The translations under genes were made by a program, and so were the position numbers. The notes beneath the pieces are model-generated. The model ran no database searches. It worked only from the letters and a program-made list of their open reading frames with translations, and was not told the DNA's origin. Positions 1-10,174 of a DNA stretch of 64,000 nt are shown here, piece after piece. This DNA is from Dactylorhiza incarnata (Eukaryota > Streptophyta > Magnoliopsida > Asparagales > Orchidaceae), in the NCBI GenBank assembly GCA_033032865.1, contig JAWHQI010000068.1:4836001-4900000 (forward strand), written 5' to 3'. Within the stretch, counting starts at the first letter, position 1. Each line of letters starts with the position of its first letter.

Positions 1-2
1 AG

Positions 3-599
3 TTGTCTAAAGCTAAGGAATATGAAGAATTCCTCAATGGCAGTAGTGTTAAGCTGATGGACATCACAAAAACAGTGAATGCTAGATTTAATAGCAAGCT
101 GGGTTTGGGTGCATCATCAAGTGATCCATACCTTCTTAAGAAAAACATCCTCTCTACTCCAGTGATATTCAATTCTACTAAGAGCAAAGAGGCTGTAGAA
201 GTGAATAAAGATGTTTCAAGCAATTTTGTAGAGAATAAAAGAATTCTGAAGAATTCGTCGAACGAAGCTCGACAAAATGATTTCAATCTGTCGAACGGCG
301 ATCGACGAAAACTGAAAACATATGTTCAGTATAGTAATTACATAGACACTGTTCGACGAAATCAAGCACATTCGTCGAACGGCAATCGACAAATTTACTC
401 AAATCTGTCGAACAAACACTATACACAGAATTCCAGGAATTCTAATTCTAAACACACTAAAAATCCTTTTACTGAGTGGACAATACCTCCAAGGAGATAT
501 CATCCCAAAGGCTATAAGGATCAGCCTGAAATGTCGTTTATTTCAGATTTCTGTGGAGATACAAAAAGACCCAAGGTAATCTGGGTCAGGAACAAATAG
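3..599 (+). CDS. gag: E1 gag, C-terminal part (partial at window edge)
   Basis: The frame is open from the window edge, so the true start lies further left. The product is basic and rich in Asn, Ser and Arg and ends in a VIWVRNK tail. It corresponds to the end of the matching gag reading frame in E2 and E3 (ends like LVWAPKK and FTWIPKG). No zinc knuckle remains in the visible part. The middle third (about residues 80-140) is encoded by copies of a TCGTCGAACG word, giving repeated SSN/SNG/DRR peptides. The ORF ends at a TAG, and pol follows in the +1 frame. In this family gag is the capsid/nucleocapsid polyprotein that packages element RNA in cytoplasmic particles. Confidence 0.75.
   Translation: MSKAKEYEEFLNGSSVKLMDITKTVNARFNSKLGLGASSSDPYLLKKNILSTPVIFNSTKSKEAVEVNKDVSSNFVENKRILKNSSNEARQNDFNLSNGDRRKLKTYVQYSNYIDTVRRNQAHSSNGNRQIYSNLSNKHYTQNSRNSNSKHTKNPFTEWTIPPRRYHPKGYKDQPEMSFISDFCGDTKRPKVIWVRNK
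255..415 (+). repeat. TTCGTCGAA/TTCGACGAA motif cluster inside gag
   Basis: At least seven copies or near-copies of TCGTCGAAC or its reverse complement lie in about 160 bases of open reading frame. The same word forms non-coding arrays at 3846-4050, 32130-32645, 40135-40630, 43535-43965 and 48866-49005. Here it is translated, which is unusual for this motif in the window. Confidence 0.8.
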
Positions 600-624
600 A
601 TTTGGTTTATCTTTGTTTTTGCAG
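597..624 (+). promoter_or_regulatory. gag/pol junction: gag stop, T-rich tract, TGCAG
   Basis: The gag TAG is followed by a T-rich stretch ending in TTTTTGCAG, then the pol frame begins (CAG followed a little further by TGT CCA). The layout resembles a plant 3' splice site. E2 (12044-12059, minus) and E3 (18221-18236) have the same arrangement. A splicing role is inference; frameshifting is the alternative. Confidence 0.45.
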
Positions 625-1170
625 GTACACTGCTGTCCAAGAACAAGTGAAAAATGGTATTTGGACAGTGGCTGTTCAAAACATATGACAGGGAACAAGT
701 CAAACCTGAACCGCTTCAAGGCAAAGCTTGGACCAAAAGTTATATTTGGAGACTCCAACTGTGGACAGACCAAAGGCTATGGAAAAGTCAAAGTTGGAGA
801 AGTCACCTTCAAAGAGGTAGCCTATGTAAAGGGACTGAAGCATACCCTTATCAGCATAAGTCAATTATGTGATGAAGGGTATCAGGTAACCTTTAATAAA
901 TTGAAATGCCTTATTAAATCTACTGATGGTATTACTATTTTATCAGGCATTAGACAAGGTAATATATACTTAGTAAATTTCAATACATCTACTACAGAAG
1001 TCTGTTTATTTAGTGATACAAGTAAATCTAGTGATCTTTGGCATAAGAGACTAGGACATGTAAACCTTAGGACCATTGCTAAACTATCTAAGGAAAAACT
1101 TGTTAGAGGTTTACCCTTAGGATCATATAAGAAAGAAGGTTTATGTAGGGCATGTCAACTAGGCAAGTAA
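613..1170 (+). CDS. pol: E1 pol: aspartic protease and GAG-pre-integrase domain
   Basis: The retropepsin-like motif [13 protein letters not shown] lies near residue 16 with the catalytic Asp intact, followed by the usual copia protease strands (VIFGDS, LISISQL). From about residue 141 the GAG-pre-integrase zinc site appears: LWHKRLGH and then CRACQLGK, an HHCC arrangement. The protease cleaves the polyprotein; the HHCC module is the N-terminal domain of integrase. A TAA immediately after QLGK interrupts an otherwise continuous frame into integrase. The start at 613 is nominal, because pol is normally expressed together with gag. Confidence 0.88.
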   Translation: MFLQVHCCPRTSEKWYLDSGCSKHMTGNKSNLNRFKAKLGPKVIFGDSNCGQTKGYGKVKVGEVTFKEVAYVKGLKHTLISISQLCDEGYQVTFNKLKCLIKSTDGITILSGIRQGNIYLVNFNTSTTEVCLFSDTSKSSDLWHKRLGHVNLRTIAKLSKEKLVRGLPLGSYKKEGLCRACQLGK

Positions 1171-2313
1171 ACTAAAAACAGCTTTAAATCATTATCTAAA
1201 AGTGATTCACCTAGAATCTTATATTTGCTACATATGGACCTTTTTGGACCTATAGCAACAAAGAGTTTAGGGGGGAAGTCTTACTCTCTACTTATTGTGG
1301 ATGACTTCTCTAGATTCACTTGGGTGTTCTTTTTGAGAGAAAAGTCAGATAACTTTAAAGTTCTTACAGACTTTCTTAAGAGCATAAAGATTGAGTACTC
1401 TACTGAAGTTGCATTAATCAGAAGTGATCATGGCAGTGAGTTTGAGTCTCTTCTTATGCAAGAATTCTGTGAGATGGAAGGTATCAGGCATTGTTTCTCA
1501 GCTCCTAGAACTCCTCAACAAAATGGGGTAGTTGAAAGGAAAAATAGAACTCTAATTGAATCAGCAAGAACATTGCTTGCAGATGCTAATTTGCCCCTAT
1601 CCTTTTGGGCAGAGGCTGCCAGCACAGCAAATTATGTTCTGAATAGAAGTTTGATACACAAGCTTAAGGGAAAGACTCCTTATAAATTACTTAAAGGGAA
1701 GAAACCTAAGGTTAGCTATTTTAGATCATTTGGGTGTAGATGTTTCATTCACAATAATGATAAGAAATACCTTAGAAAATTTGACCCAAAATCAGATGAA
1801 GGAATTTTCTTAGGATATTCAATAACCAGCAAAGCATATAGGATTTATAATAAATCTACGTTCAAGATAGAAGAATCTATGCATGTTACTTTTGATGAGA
1901 CTAACATGTTTTACAAGGAGAAGATTTCTTCTACCATAGAAAATCTGCAGGTACCTATATTATGTGAGCAGCTAGATCAATTAGCTCTACATAAAGAAGG
2001 AATTCTGAATCCTGAACAGCAGAATGCTGAGGAAAGTGAAGAAGAAAATCTCCCAGATTTTGCTGAAAGCTCAGAACAGATAACAACAGATAATCCTCCA
2101 CAAAATATAGCAGCTGAACAAATTCCCCAAATGGAAATTATTGCTGAACCAACTCCAACTGTTGACCACATCACAGTTAGAGATCATCCAATATCACAAG
2201 ATATTGGTGATATTTCAGCAGGTGTGCAAACAAGGAATCAAGTACATCAGAACTTGATGCACACATGCTTTCTCTCCCAGATTGAACCTCAAACTATAAA
2301 AGATGCAGAATAA
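1171..2313 (+). CDS. pol: E1 pol: integrase catalytic core and C-terminal linker
   Basis: This continues the protease frame after one stop. The rve core is complete: HMDLFGP and IVDDFSRF, then RSDHGSEF, then PRTPQQNGVVERKNRTL supply the D, D, E catalytic acids. It is followed by the copia-specific block FGCRCFI ... FDPKSDEGIFLGYS ... SKAYRIYN. The final 120 residues are a Glu-rich variable linker. Integrase inserts element cDNA into nuclear DNA. A TAA at 2311-2313 interrupts the frame before RT. Confidence 0.92.
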   Translation, partial: TKNSFKSLSKSDSPRILYLLHMDLFGPIATKSLGGKSYSLLIVDDFSRFTWVFFLREKSDNFKVLTDFLKSIKIEYSTEVALIRSDHGSEFESLLMQEFCEMEGIRHCFSAPRTPQQNGVVERKNRTLIESARTLLADANLPLSFWAEAASTANYVLNRSLIHKLKGKTPYKLLKGKKPKVSYFRSFGCRCFIHNNDKKYLRKFDPKSDEGIFLGYSITSKAYRIYNKSTFKIEESMHVTFDETNMFYKEKISSTIENLQVPILCEQLDQLALHKEGILNPEQQNAEESEEENLPDFAESSEQITTDNPPQNIAAEQIPQMEIIAEPTPTVDHITVRDHPISQDIGDISAGVQTRNQVHQNLMHTCFLSQIEPQTIKDAE

Positions 2314-3543
2314 GATCCCAACTGGATCATTGCTATGCAAGAGGAACTCAATCAGTTTGAGACAAACAAAGTATGGGATTTGGTTCCTAGACCAAAAGAC
2401 CATCCAGTGATTGGCACCAAATGGGTCTTCAGGAACAAACTAGATGAACAAGGCAACATTAGAAATAAAGCAAGACTGGTAGCCCAAGGATATTCACAGG
2501 AAGAAGGGATTGATTATGATCAAACCTTTGCTCCTGTTGCAAGACTTGAAGCAATCAAAATATTTCTTGCATTTGATGCATACAAAAAGTTCAAGGTATA
2601 TCAAATGGATGTAAAGAGTGCTTTCTTGAATGGAGAAATTAAAGAAGAAGTATATGTGGAACAACCCCCAGGTTTCCTCTCTCCAACTCAACCCTCTTTT
2701 GTATTTAAGCTTAAGAAAGCTCTCTATGGTCTCAAACAAGCTCCCAGAGCATGGTATGAAACTTTAGCTAGTTTTCTTTTGGAAAACAATTTCTGTATTG
2801 GTTTAATAGATAAAACCTTATTTTTCAGGATACATAAAAATAAAACTCTGCTAGTTCAAATATATGTAGATTATATTATTTTTGGATCTACCGATTCAAA
2901 TTTGTGCAAAAGATTTTCAAATCTAATGCAATCTAAATTTGAAATGAGTAGTATGGGTGAGTTATCATACTTCCTTGGTCTCCAAGTGAAGCAAACTTCA
3001 AATGGAATCTTCATATCCCAATCTAAGTATGCTAAGGAATTAGTGAAAAAATTTGTAATGTCAGATTCTTCCACCATGAAAACACCCATGCCCTCAAATG
3101 TTGTTGTTGATAATGATGAATCAGGGAAACCTGTTGATTCAAAAGTATATAGAGCAATTGTTGGCTCATTACTCTATTTAACAGCAAGTAGGCCTGACAT
3201 AATGTTTGCTACTTGTATTTGTGCTAGGTTTCAAGTTAACCCCAAGGAATCTCACTTAATTTTGCTAAAAAGGATTTTGAGATATATAAAGGGTTGCCCT
3301 AATCTAGGACTTTGGTATCCAAAAACATCTGAATTTGAATTAACTGGACTCTCAGATTCAGATTATGCTGGATGCAGAGTAGACAGGAAAAGCACATCAG
3401 GGACTTGCCAGTTCCATGGTGGTAGGCTTGTGTCTTGGTTTTGTAAGAAACAAACATCTGTGTCAACATCAACAGCTGAAGCTGAATATATAGCTGCTGG
3501 CAGTTGCTGCCACAGATATTGTGGATACAAAATCAACTTCTAG
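2314..3543 (+). CDS. pol: E1 pol: reverse transcriptase and start of RNase H
   Basis: The copia RT is recognised by [67 protein letters not shown] and [13 protein letters not shown]. The catalytic box reads YVDYIIFGS; the second Asp of YVDD has become Tyr, which should abolish polymerisation. RNase H begins at [22 protein letters not shown] and [12 protein letters not shown]. The frame is lost after GSCCH near 3510, so this is an enzymatically dead relic. It is in frame with the integrase segment upstream except for one stop. Confidence 0.92.
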   Translation, partial: DPNWIIAMQEELNQFETNKVWDLVPRPKDHPVIGTKWVFRNKLDEQGNIRNKARLVAQGYSQEEGIDYDQTFAPVARLEAIKIFLAFDAYKKFKVYQMDVKSAFLNGEIKEEVYVEQPPGFLSPTQPSFVFKLKKALYGLKQAPRAWYETLASFLLENNFCIGLIDKTLFFRIHKNKTLLVQIYVDYIIFGSTDSNLCKRFSNLMQSKFEMSSMGELSYFLGLQVKQTSNGIFISQSKYAKELVKKFVMSDSSTMKTPMPSNVVVDNDESGKPVDSKVYRAIVGSLLYLTASRPDIMFATCICARFQVNPKESHLILLKRILRYIKGCPNLGLWYPKTSEFELTGLSDSDYAGCRVDRKSTSGTCQFHGGRLVSWFCKKQTSVSTSTAEAEYIAAGSCCHRYCGYKINF

Positions 3544-3815
3544 ACTATGGAGTCAACTTAAATAATTCAACTATATTTTGTGACAATACTAGTGCAATAT
3601 CTATAGCACAAAATCCAGTTCTCCATAGTAGGACTAAACACATAGAAATTAGGCACCACTTCCTTAGGGATAATGTGGATAAAAATAAAATTTGCCTACA
3701 ATTTATTCCTACTGATTTACAAAGAGCTGGCATTTTCACCAAGCCATCGGATGAAAAGAAGCATATCTTCTTTATAAATCAACTTGGAATGATAGATGGA
3801 GACTCAATCTGCTAG
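3504..3815 (+). CDS. pol: E1 pol: RNase H C-terminal part, frameshifted
   Basis: This frame continues RNase H after the frameshift: [39 protein letters not shown] and the FTKPSDEK tail typical of copia RNase H. The domain degrades the RNA strand of the RNA-DNA hybrid. The apparent start codon is an artefact of the frameshift. Pol ends here, and a motif-rich spacer and then the extra ORF follow. Confidence 0.88.
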   Translation: MLPQILWIQNQLLDYGVNLNNSTIFCDNTSAISIAQNPVLHSRTKHIEIRHHFLRDNVDKNKICLQFIPTDLQRAGIFTKPSDEKKHIFFINQLGMIDGDSIC

Positions 3816-3845
3816 TAAATTAAGTTCTCTATTTACCTCAAAAAT

Positions 3846-4050
3846 TTGTCGAACGGAAAACGACGAATTTATATCATTTGTCGAACGGTGGTTGACAAAA
3901 CCTTATATTTTCAGAATCGATAAAGAAATGTTACCTGTCGAACAGCGGTCGACGAAAAGGATATTTTTTGTCGAACGCTGTCTGACAAAAACTTAAAGTC
4001 TTTACGACTTCTGTCTTTATCAGGGTTAGTTGCTGAACGCCGCTCCACAA
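3846..4050 (+). repeat. TTTGTCGAACG motif cluster between pol and the extra ORF
   Basis: At least four units of the form TTGTCGAACGG...CGACGAA or TTGACAAAA, roughly 45-60 bases apart, fill the spacer between the pol stop and the downstream ORF. The word is the one found in E1 gag and in the E6, E8 and E9 LTRs. Confidence 0.75.
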
Positions 4051-4082
4051 ATGCGCCTCTTTCTCTCATATATATTTATTAC

Positions 4083-6164
4083 TTGTATTTCTTAAGAGCG
4101 CGCCTACAGAAATCATTTCCCTCCAGTTCCCCTTTTGCACTTGATCTTTCTCTTCTTTTGCAGGACTCAATGGCGATTTCTCAAGCCTCGCTCTATTCCA
4201 TGAAGTTCGATGCTGTGTTCGACATAGATATGGAATCCTTCGCAACATCTGATCAAATCTTCAAGGACATCCTTCAACTCTTTGAAGAGCAACAGTTGAG
4301 GAAGTTAATGAGCTTGAGGATAAAGCTTCACACAGCTGAAATCAAAGAATGGTGTTTCACAGTTAAGCAGGAAGATGAATGTGTGACGGGCACAATCTCA
4401 GGACACCAGGTTTCTCTTACCCCTACCATTCTAACTGACGTTTTTGGGCTTGTGAATGGTGATGAAGATATAGAAATTAGTTCTGATGAATTTGAAGCAG
4501 CTTTAGTCAAAATGGGTCACTCCTCTGGAAACCCTAATCATCTGCTTAAGAAAAATCTGTCTTTGGAATACAAATTCTTATCAGATATAGTTGGCAAAGT
4601 GTTGTTAGAAAAAACAACAAGACATGACTATGTTAATGGGCACCAATTTCTGTTGATGGTGGCCTTGATGGAGAAAAAGAAAGTGAACTGGGGATCACTT
4701 CTGTTTAATTTGATTAAGAAAAAGATTTCCAAGGAGAATGTTAGCTTTGGAAGAATTTTAGGAATTGTTCTGCAGGAAAGGCATCCAGACCTTCTGGTCT
4801 CCCCAAAGGTAACAATCAATGCTAGCAAGAAGCTGACCTCAGCTCTCTTTGCTAAGTGGGAAAGGGTATTTCCAAAGAAGAATCCAAAGTCAGTCAAGCA
4901 AGCTTCTGAAGACACAAGGACTGATTCAGTCTCTTCCCTAACCCTTCCAGAAGTTCCTCCTTTGGTCTCCTCCCTTCCTTTCCCACCTCCTACTACTCAA
5001 AGTTTTGCCCCTGCACAATCTCCACCTTACAATTCTTCTACACATATTGATGACATTCCCCCTCCTTCTTTTGATCTCCTCCCTCATCACTCTTCTCCAC
5101 CTCCATCTCCTGCTCATAATGATTCCCAATGCCCTATCCATCATTCTTCTTCTACTCATCAAGAACCCTCTCAACAAGGTGCAGATGTCTCAAACATCTT
5201 TGTACCAATCTCTATTCCTCCCTCTTCTGAGTCATCCTCCTCTCATTCTCACGAATTCACTTATTTAAATCTTTTCTCTGTAGCTGGTCAGATACTTGGT
5301 CTCATCCTTCCCAAAATAGACCAGTTATTGGATGCAAAACTTGCTCCAGTTGTTCAATCTATTTCTGCTTTATCTGAAAAGATTTCTTCCTTCCCTTCCT
5401 TTCAATCTGTCCCTTCTTCGAGGGGCCTAGATTCAGGTTTCCCTGAAGCTAGGCAGGGGGAGATGTCTGATGAAGAAGCTCCAGATGCTCCAGATGCTCA
5501 AGCACTTGGAAATTCAGTTCTTCCAATTTCAGAAGAACCAGTTCTACCAGGTCCAGAAGAAATAAATAATGTTTCTATTAATCCCTCTATAGATATTATT
5601 TATTTGCTTTCTCAGTTTAGTACAGTTCTACCAGTTTTACCTCAACAGCATAATTATTCTAGAGCAATTGTCCAATACACTGCTCCAGTTAATGAAGCTC
5701 TGTTAAATAAGATAATTAGAAGTTTTGAAGTTAAGATTACAGATATAGTTTTCATTCAAGATCAAGCTCTCAGTCAAGAAGAAAAACTAGTTGTAATGTC
5801 AGAAGAAGCAATCACAAATTCTTACTTTCCAACTTTTATCTTTGATGAAACTCCAATTCCAGACTTTGATGAGATCTGGAAAGTAGAAGATGAAGCTTAT
5901 GAAGCTGAAGAGCAAAGGATCAAAGCTCTTAAATTGATAGCAGATTTATATGATACACCAATCTCTTCTTCTGATTCTGATGAAGAAGATAATGATAGTG
6001 ATTCTGATGATACACTGTCAAGGAAAAGAAAGAAAACAAAGGCTAAGTCTAAAGCTATCCCCAAGCCTCCTAATCCAGATAATGATATCCCATATTATAT
6101 TCTCAACAATATCCCTCTTGACAAAGTCTCACATCATTGGATGACACTCTCCAAAAATGAGTAG
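4083..6164 (+). CDS. E1 envelope-position ORF (Sirevirus extra ORF)
   Basis: A long ORF lies between pol and the polypurine tract, where Sireviruses of the SIRE1 type carry an env-like gene. The likely start is the ATG at 4170 (MAISQAS), because the preceding 29 codons look like leader. Residues about 30-280 form a compact, charged globular region; the block spaced as in the E3 remnant (19529-20070) suggests conservation. A Pro/Ser-rich middle, an acidic tract and a basic stretch (SRKRKKTKAKSK) follow. I see no convincing signal peptide or membrane anchor, so a viral-type envelope function is not supported by the sequence. The function is unknown. A TAG at 6162-6164 ends it, with the same frame continuing downstream. 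Confidence 0.75.
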   Translation: MYFLRARLQKSFPSSSPFALDLSLLLQDSMAISQASLYSMKFDAVFDIDMESFATSDQIFKDILQLFEEQQLRKLMSLRIKLHTAEIKEWCFTVKQEDECVTGTISGHQVSLTPTILTDVFGLVNGDEDIEISSDEFEAALVKMGHSSGNPNHLLKKNLSLEYKFLSDIVGKVLLEKTTRHDYVNGHQFLLMVALMEKKKVNWGSLLFNLIKKKISKENVSFGRILGIVLQERHPDLLVSPKVTINASKKLTSALFAKWERVFPKKNPKSVKQASEDTRTDSVSSLTLPEVPPLVSSLPFPPPTTQSFAPAQSPPYNSSTHIDDIPPPSFDLLPHHSSPPPSPAHNDSQCPIHHSSSTHQEPSQQGADVSNIFVPISIPPSSESSSSHSHEFTYLNLFSVAGQILGLILPKIDQLLDAKLAPVVQSISALSEKISSFPSFQSVPSSRGLDSGFPEARQGEMSDEEAPDAPDAQALGNSVLPISEEPVLPGPEEINNVSINPSIDIIYLLSQFSTVLPVLPQQHNYSRAIVQYTAPVNEALLNKIIRSFEVKITDIVFIQDQALSQEEKLVVMSEEAITNSYFPTFIFDETPIPDFDEIWKVEDEAYEAEEQRIKALKLIADLYDTPISSSDSDEEDNDSDSDDTLSRKRKKTKAKSKAIPKPPNPDNDIPYYILNNIPLDKVSHHWMTLSKNE

Positions 6165-6440
6165 AAAAGAAGAAAGAAGTTCAAGAAAATTGGTTATATG
6201 CCTGATAATCCAGTTAAGTTCAATCACCCTCCTCCTCCTCCTCCTCCAGCAGGATCAGTAGGGATGTCTTCCTCCTTCTCTAGATCTGCCCCCAGCAGTC
6301 TAGGAGATATTAAGGAACTCATAAAAGCTCCAGTGGCTCTCAAAGTTCTACACCAGCCAGAGCTCCTCCCTCAAGTTCTTCCAGACCAATTTCAGATTAC
6401 AGATATACTTTTTCAAATGGCTTATTTCACAACAAAATGA
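6165..6440 (+). pseudogene. E1 extra ORF, continuation after a stop
   Basis: This segment is in frame with the preceding ORF after a single TAG. It starts with a lysine-rich stretch, passes a run of eight prolines and ends at TGA. Together with the following segment it is probably the C-terminal part of the same protein, broken by one stop and one frameshift. Confidence 0.6.
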
Positions 6441-6820
6441 ATCTTCAAGATAATAAAAGCTCAGAGCAGGCAAATGATTCTGTTGAAAGGTCTCCTTCTC
6501 CAGAAATTCAAGAAACAGATGAAATTGCTCACATGGCTAGATTCAGAGAATCAGTAGCTATTGCTCAGATCAATAAAGCTAAGGCTGAAGGTGAGGACCA
6601 TTCTCAATTTTCCACATTGTCTGAATTCAGAAAGCAAGAGCTTGAAAAGTACAATTCCAGAAAACTTTTTAATGCTGAAAGATTTTTAAAGAAGTATCCA
6701 GCAGCAGTAGTTCTTCCTACTACATCTCAAACAATCATAAGTCCAGAAAATTGCAACATGAGCAAGAAGCAAGCTGAAGATCCCAACAGGGAAATCATTT
6801 TCAAGCCTTCCTCACAGTGA
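6437..6820 (+). pseudogene. E1 extra ORF, C-terminal segment in another frame
   Basis: The frame overlaps the previous segment at ATGA and encodes a charged, helix-prone product (AHMARFRESVAIAQINKAKA...). Composition matches the upstream protein. It could be a frameshifted C-terminus or a separate small ORF; I favour the frameshift. Only about 190 bases separate it from the polypurine tract. Confidence 0.5.
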
Positions 6821-7010
6821 AAAAGTACAGTTTCAAATTCCTTCTGTCTTTGAAATACTTGAATTCAGTATAAATGTTTCTAAACTCAGAGCATTTTATT
6901 TCAATATTATCTGCTGAAGCACTTCAATTCTGTCAGATATATTTCTGCTCTGTTGTTTAACTTTTTGTTATTTATTATTTGATTTATTTGTCAAATAGTA
7001 TCCTAACTCA

Positions 7011-7023
7011 AATAGGGGGATAT
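7011..7023 (+). promoter_or_regulatory. E1 polypurine tract
   Basis: AATAGGGGGATAT lies directly before TGTTGGAAC, the LTR start. The tract primes plus-strand DNA synthesis in LTR retrotransposons. Confidence 0.85.
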
Positions 7024-7154
7024 TGTTGGAACAACCCTTTTACTGTTTTGGGCTAGGATCACTATGTACTGATTAGGATCAGTTGACCCCATTGTATAGT
7101 TTAAGGGTCAAGTCTTTAGGCTGATAAATTAGCTAGAACTTAAGATAAAATCTA

Positions 7155-7305
7155 AAGTTCCCAGCGGTCAACAAATGGCTAGCAGTGCTCGACAGATGGC
7201 TCCCAGCGTTCGACAGTTTTTGTTGTCAGCGCTCGACAGTTTCCAGCCAGCGTTCAACATCTTCTGGACGGCGCTCGACAGATTATAGCCAGCGTTCGAC
7301 ATATC
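7155..7305 (+). repeat. GCGTTCGACAG/GCGCTCGACAG cluster in E1 LTR
   Basis: Seven or so units of CAGCGYTCGACA spaced about 20 bases apart lie in the upstream (U3) part of the LTR. This is a variant of the TTCGACGAA word. Confidence 0.75.
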
Positions 7306-8065
7306 ATTTATTGAAGCCCAGATTTGTTATCAGCTACATTCTATTTATCCTAACAGCAAAGCGACGACTATAACGGATCTATTTAATATCTTCGGACGTA
7401 TTCTGACAGATAATGAAGGATATTAAACTCAGTTAATATTTTCCCTTCTTTCCTTTTTCCAAGACAGCAATAGCCGTTGACATTTAATGAAAAGGAATCT
7501 TTTCACGGCCAAGGAATTAAAGGACCTGCCATAGTCGTTTGAGTTTTGTTGTTATTCCAAGAATGTCTTAAAGACTGATTATTCTATTCACAAATATAGA
7601 ATACATTAAAGACAGTTTTTGTTTTTGCACATATATGAATCAGTCGACAGAATTCAAACATTATTCTATTACAGAATACAAAGAATATATACAGCAGAAA
7701 AAGAAGAAAGAGACACATCTCTCAGCAAGTATTTCTTCTTCTTCTTCTACAAGCAGCAAAAAAAAAAATTTCTTCTGAGAACATCTTCCTCAAGAGCATT
7801 CTCTCAGAATCTGCTGCAAATTCAAATCTTCTAAAAGAGCAACAAGCAATCTGAAGAACCTGTTCTTCCAGATCAATCTGCTATAGGAGATCTTAGTTTT
7901 CAAGAGAAAGCTTCTCCATCTTCTGTCAAATACTTCAATCAGACAGGGGGAGATTTACAACAACATCCACTAGAGTCTTCTCTCAGCATCTTGACAAAAA
8001 AGAACACTATAAACTCTTTCTTACCTCTCTTGGACAGGGTTAATACTCCCTTCAAAAGTGTACCT

Positions 8066-8195
8066 CCTTAGTGGCAAGACACCTGATCAAAAAATCTAGT
8101 TGGTTTTGAGCACCTGAACAAAAGCTCTATGGTGTGTGGACACCTGAACAAAAATCCCTTGGTGTGAGGGCACCTGATCAAAAATCCTAGTGGAT
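8066..8195 (+). repeat. Short tandem repeats in E1 LTR
   Basis: Four units built on CACCTGAWCAAAA, about 30 bases each, with GTGG/GTGTG between them. Confidence 0.75.
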
Positions 8196-8461
8196 TCCTA
8201 CCAAGGGTGGTAGAAGAGTAGACGTACCCAGATTTATTGGGGAACTACTATAGCTCCTTGTGTCTTCTGTGTTGGGTTATTTTCTGTGCTTGTGCTGTTT
8301 GTTGTGTGATTTCATTTACTTAATTTTTCTGTTAATATAATTCTCACACTGCTTACACTTATATATAATACTATTTTGATTCTGCTATAAAAACTAAGGA
8401 AAAGTTTTAATACTCTATTCACCCCCCCCTAGAGTAACTTAAGATCTAACCTCCACTTTCA

Positions 8462-8867
8462 CGCTTCCTTCATAAAGGTAATCACTTCTCTTGGGATGCA
8501 TTGTGGTTGATGATCAAAGAGAGGAAGAATTGATGGAGAAATTTTCTAGGGCAAATAATTTCGAACTTAGAGATCTAGGGCATATGTACTAACGAAGTGT
8601 CTTCCCTATTTATAGAATTTCTAATACAAGAAGATGAATAGCCGCGCGCCGAACTTGTTTGACAAGATTGATCAAATGGTTCAAATATACCCTGTCGAGA
8701 CGGCCTAGCTATGTTCGCTCAAGCGTTGAGATAGCTCGACGCCATTTTTCTTTGGTCGATGCCAGGTATCTTCTCGACGCCAGGTATCTTCTTTCGACGC
8801 CTGATAACCTCTCCACTCACCTTTTAGGACACAATCATTATCTTCATTTATTTATTTCAAGACAACT
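8462..8867 (-). other. E2 3' region, possibly with a truncated LTR piece
   Basis: No coding region. On the minus strand a TATA-like CTATAAATAG lies at 8606-8615, and several TCGACGCC/CTCGACGCC words lie at 8690-8800. The TATA-like box may belong to a truncated 3' LTR of E2, but no TGTTGG start is present, so I cannot place its limits. Confidence 0.45.
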
Positions 8868-9617
8868 TTAATCCATTTTTAGCATTCCTAATTCAATTTT
8901 AAAGTTATTGAATTTTATTTCATCCAAGGGATTAGTAAATATATCAGCAACTTGTTTGTCAGTGGGAACATATTCAATTATGATATCTCCAGTTTCTACA
9001 TGTTCTATAATGAAATGATATCTAATTTCTATGTGCTTAGTTCTGCTATGTGATACAGGATTATTAGCTATAGCAATAGCACTAGTTGAATCACAATATA
9101 GAGGAGATTTACTTAGCTGAACTTTATAGTCTTGGAGTTGGTGTTGAATCCATAGTAGCTGAGCACAGCAGTTTCCAGCTGAGATGTACTCAGATTCTGC
9201 TGTAGAAATAGCCACACTGGTCTGCTTCCTGCTACTCCAAGATATTAGTCTTTTGCCAAGAAATTGACATGTTCCTGATGTACTTTTTCTGTCCTCCTTG
9301 CATCCTGCAAAATCAGCTTCTGAAAAACCAATTAGTTCAAAGTCATTGCTTCTAGGATACCAAAGGCCAAGATTAAGAGTGCCCTTCAGATATCTCAGGA
9401 TTCTTTTGACAGCAGTATAGTGAGATTCTTTAGGGTTCACTTGATATCTAGTACACACACATGTTGAGAACATAATGTTTGGCCTGCTAGCAGTTAGGTA
9501 GAGCAATGAGCCAATGATGCCTCTGTACAAGGTTTCATCAATAGGTTTCCCTTTGTTATCCTTGTCTAGTGACATATTTGCTGCCATTGGTGTCTTCATG
9601 ACAGTGGAATTTTCCAT
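8868..9617 (-). CDS. pol: E2 pol: end of RT and RNase H
   Basis: The RT connection ([50 protein letters not shown]) leads into RNase [64 protein letters not shown] and DIFTNPLDE. Three acidic catalytic positions are visible. It overlaps the upstream RT segment in another frame near 9600, showing a frameshift. Confidence 0.9.
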   Translation of the reverse strand: MENSTVMKTPMAANMSLDKDNKGKPIDETLYRGIIGSLLYLTASRPNIMFSTCVCTRYQVNPKESHYTAVKRILRYLKGTLNLGLWYPRSNDFELIGFSEADFAGCKEDRKSTSGTCQFLGKRLISWSSRKQTSVAISTAESEYISAGNCCAQLLWIQHQLQDYKVQLSKSPLYCDSTSAIAIANNPVSHSRTKHIEIRYHFIIEHVETGDIIIEYVPTDKQVADIFTNPLDEIKFNNFKIELGMLKMD

Positions 9618-10150
9618 TCCAAACTCTTGATAATCTCTTTTGTGTACTTGGTCTGAGAAATGAAAATTCCTTCCTCAGACTGTTTCACTTGGAGTCCTAA
9701 GAAGTATTTAAGCTCACCCATGCTGCTCATTTCAAATTTCCCTTGCATAAGGTTTGCAAACCTTTTGCAAAGGTTATTATCAGTTGAGCCAAAGATTATA
9801 TCATCTACATATATTTGTACTAGAATAATGTGACCTTTAACTATCCTAAGAAACAATGTCTTATCTATCTTTCCTCTTGAGAATTTGTTCTCAATGAGAA
9901 ATCTAGATAATGTCTCATACCAGGCTCTAGGTGCCTGTTTCAGACCATACAATGCTTTTAATAATAGATAGACATGATTTGGATGAGTAGAGTCAATAAA
10001 ACCTGGGGGTTGTTCAACATATACTTCCTCCAATATTGTTCCATTAAGGAATGCTGACTGTACATCCATTTGATAAACTATGAATCCAGTGTGTGCTGCA
10101 AATGCCAGGAATAATCTGATTGCCTCCAATCTTGCCACAGGAGCAAACAC
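9596..10150 (-). CDS. pol: E2 pol: reverse transcriptase core
   Basis: It contains [41 protein letters not shown], the intact catalytic box YVDDIIFGS and [15 protein letters not shown]. Unlike E1, both catalytic Asp residues are present. It is in frame with the preceding segment (10175-10456) except for a stop at GYR*EEG, and loses frame at its C-terminus. Confidence 0.92.
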   Translation of the reverse strand: MFAPVARLEAIRLFLAFAAHTGFIVYQMDVQSAFLNGTILEEVYVEQPPGFIDSTHPNHVYLLLKALYGLKQAPRAWYETLSRFLIENKFSRGKIDKTLFLRIVKGHIILVQIYVDDIIFGSTDNNLCKRFANLMQGKFEMSSMGELKYFLGLQVKQSEEGIFISQTKYTKEIIKSLEWKIPLS

Positions 10151-10174
10151 TTGATCAAAATCTATGCCTTCCTC

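Larger units (their letters stand above)
1..8461 (+). mobile_element. E1: Sirevirus-like Ty1/copia retrotransposon, left end outside window
   Basis: The order gag tail, protease, integrase, RT, RNase H, extra ORF, polypurine tract and LTR is that of a Sirevirus-type copia element. Integrase lies before RT, which is diagnostic for copia. The 5' LTR, primer site and most of gag lie left of the window. Pol is broken by two in-frame stops and one frameshift, and the RT active site is mutated. The element cannot be autonomous. The boundary with E2 is placed at the end of the 3' LTR; no target duplication can be tested because the left end is missing. Confidence 0.9.
7024..8461 (+). repeat. E1 3' LTR (about 1.44 kb)
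   Basis: It begins TGTTGGAAC after the polypurine tract and ends in CTTTCA, after the CTATTCACCCCCC block that marks the end of every Sirevirus-type LTR in this window. The right boundary may be off by a base or two. The first 300 bases contain a GCGTTCGACAG cluster, and tandem repeats lie about 270-400 bases before the end. Confidence 0.85.

Noticed and set aside
8867..9000. Plus-strand frames opposite copia RNase H and integrase of E2
   Set aside because: They are shadows of strongly conserved minus-strand pol; their residues have no family pattern.
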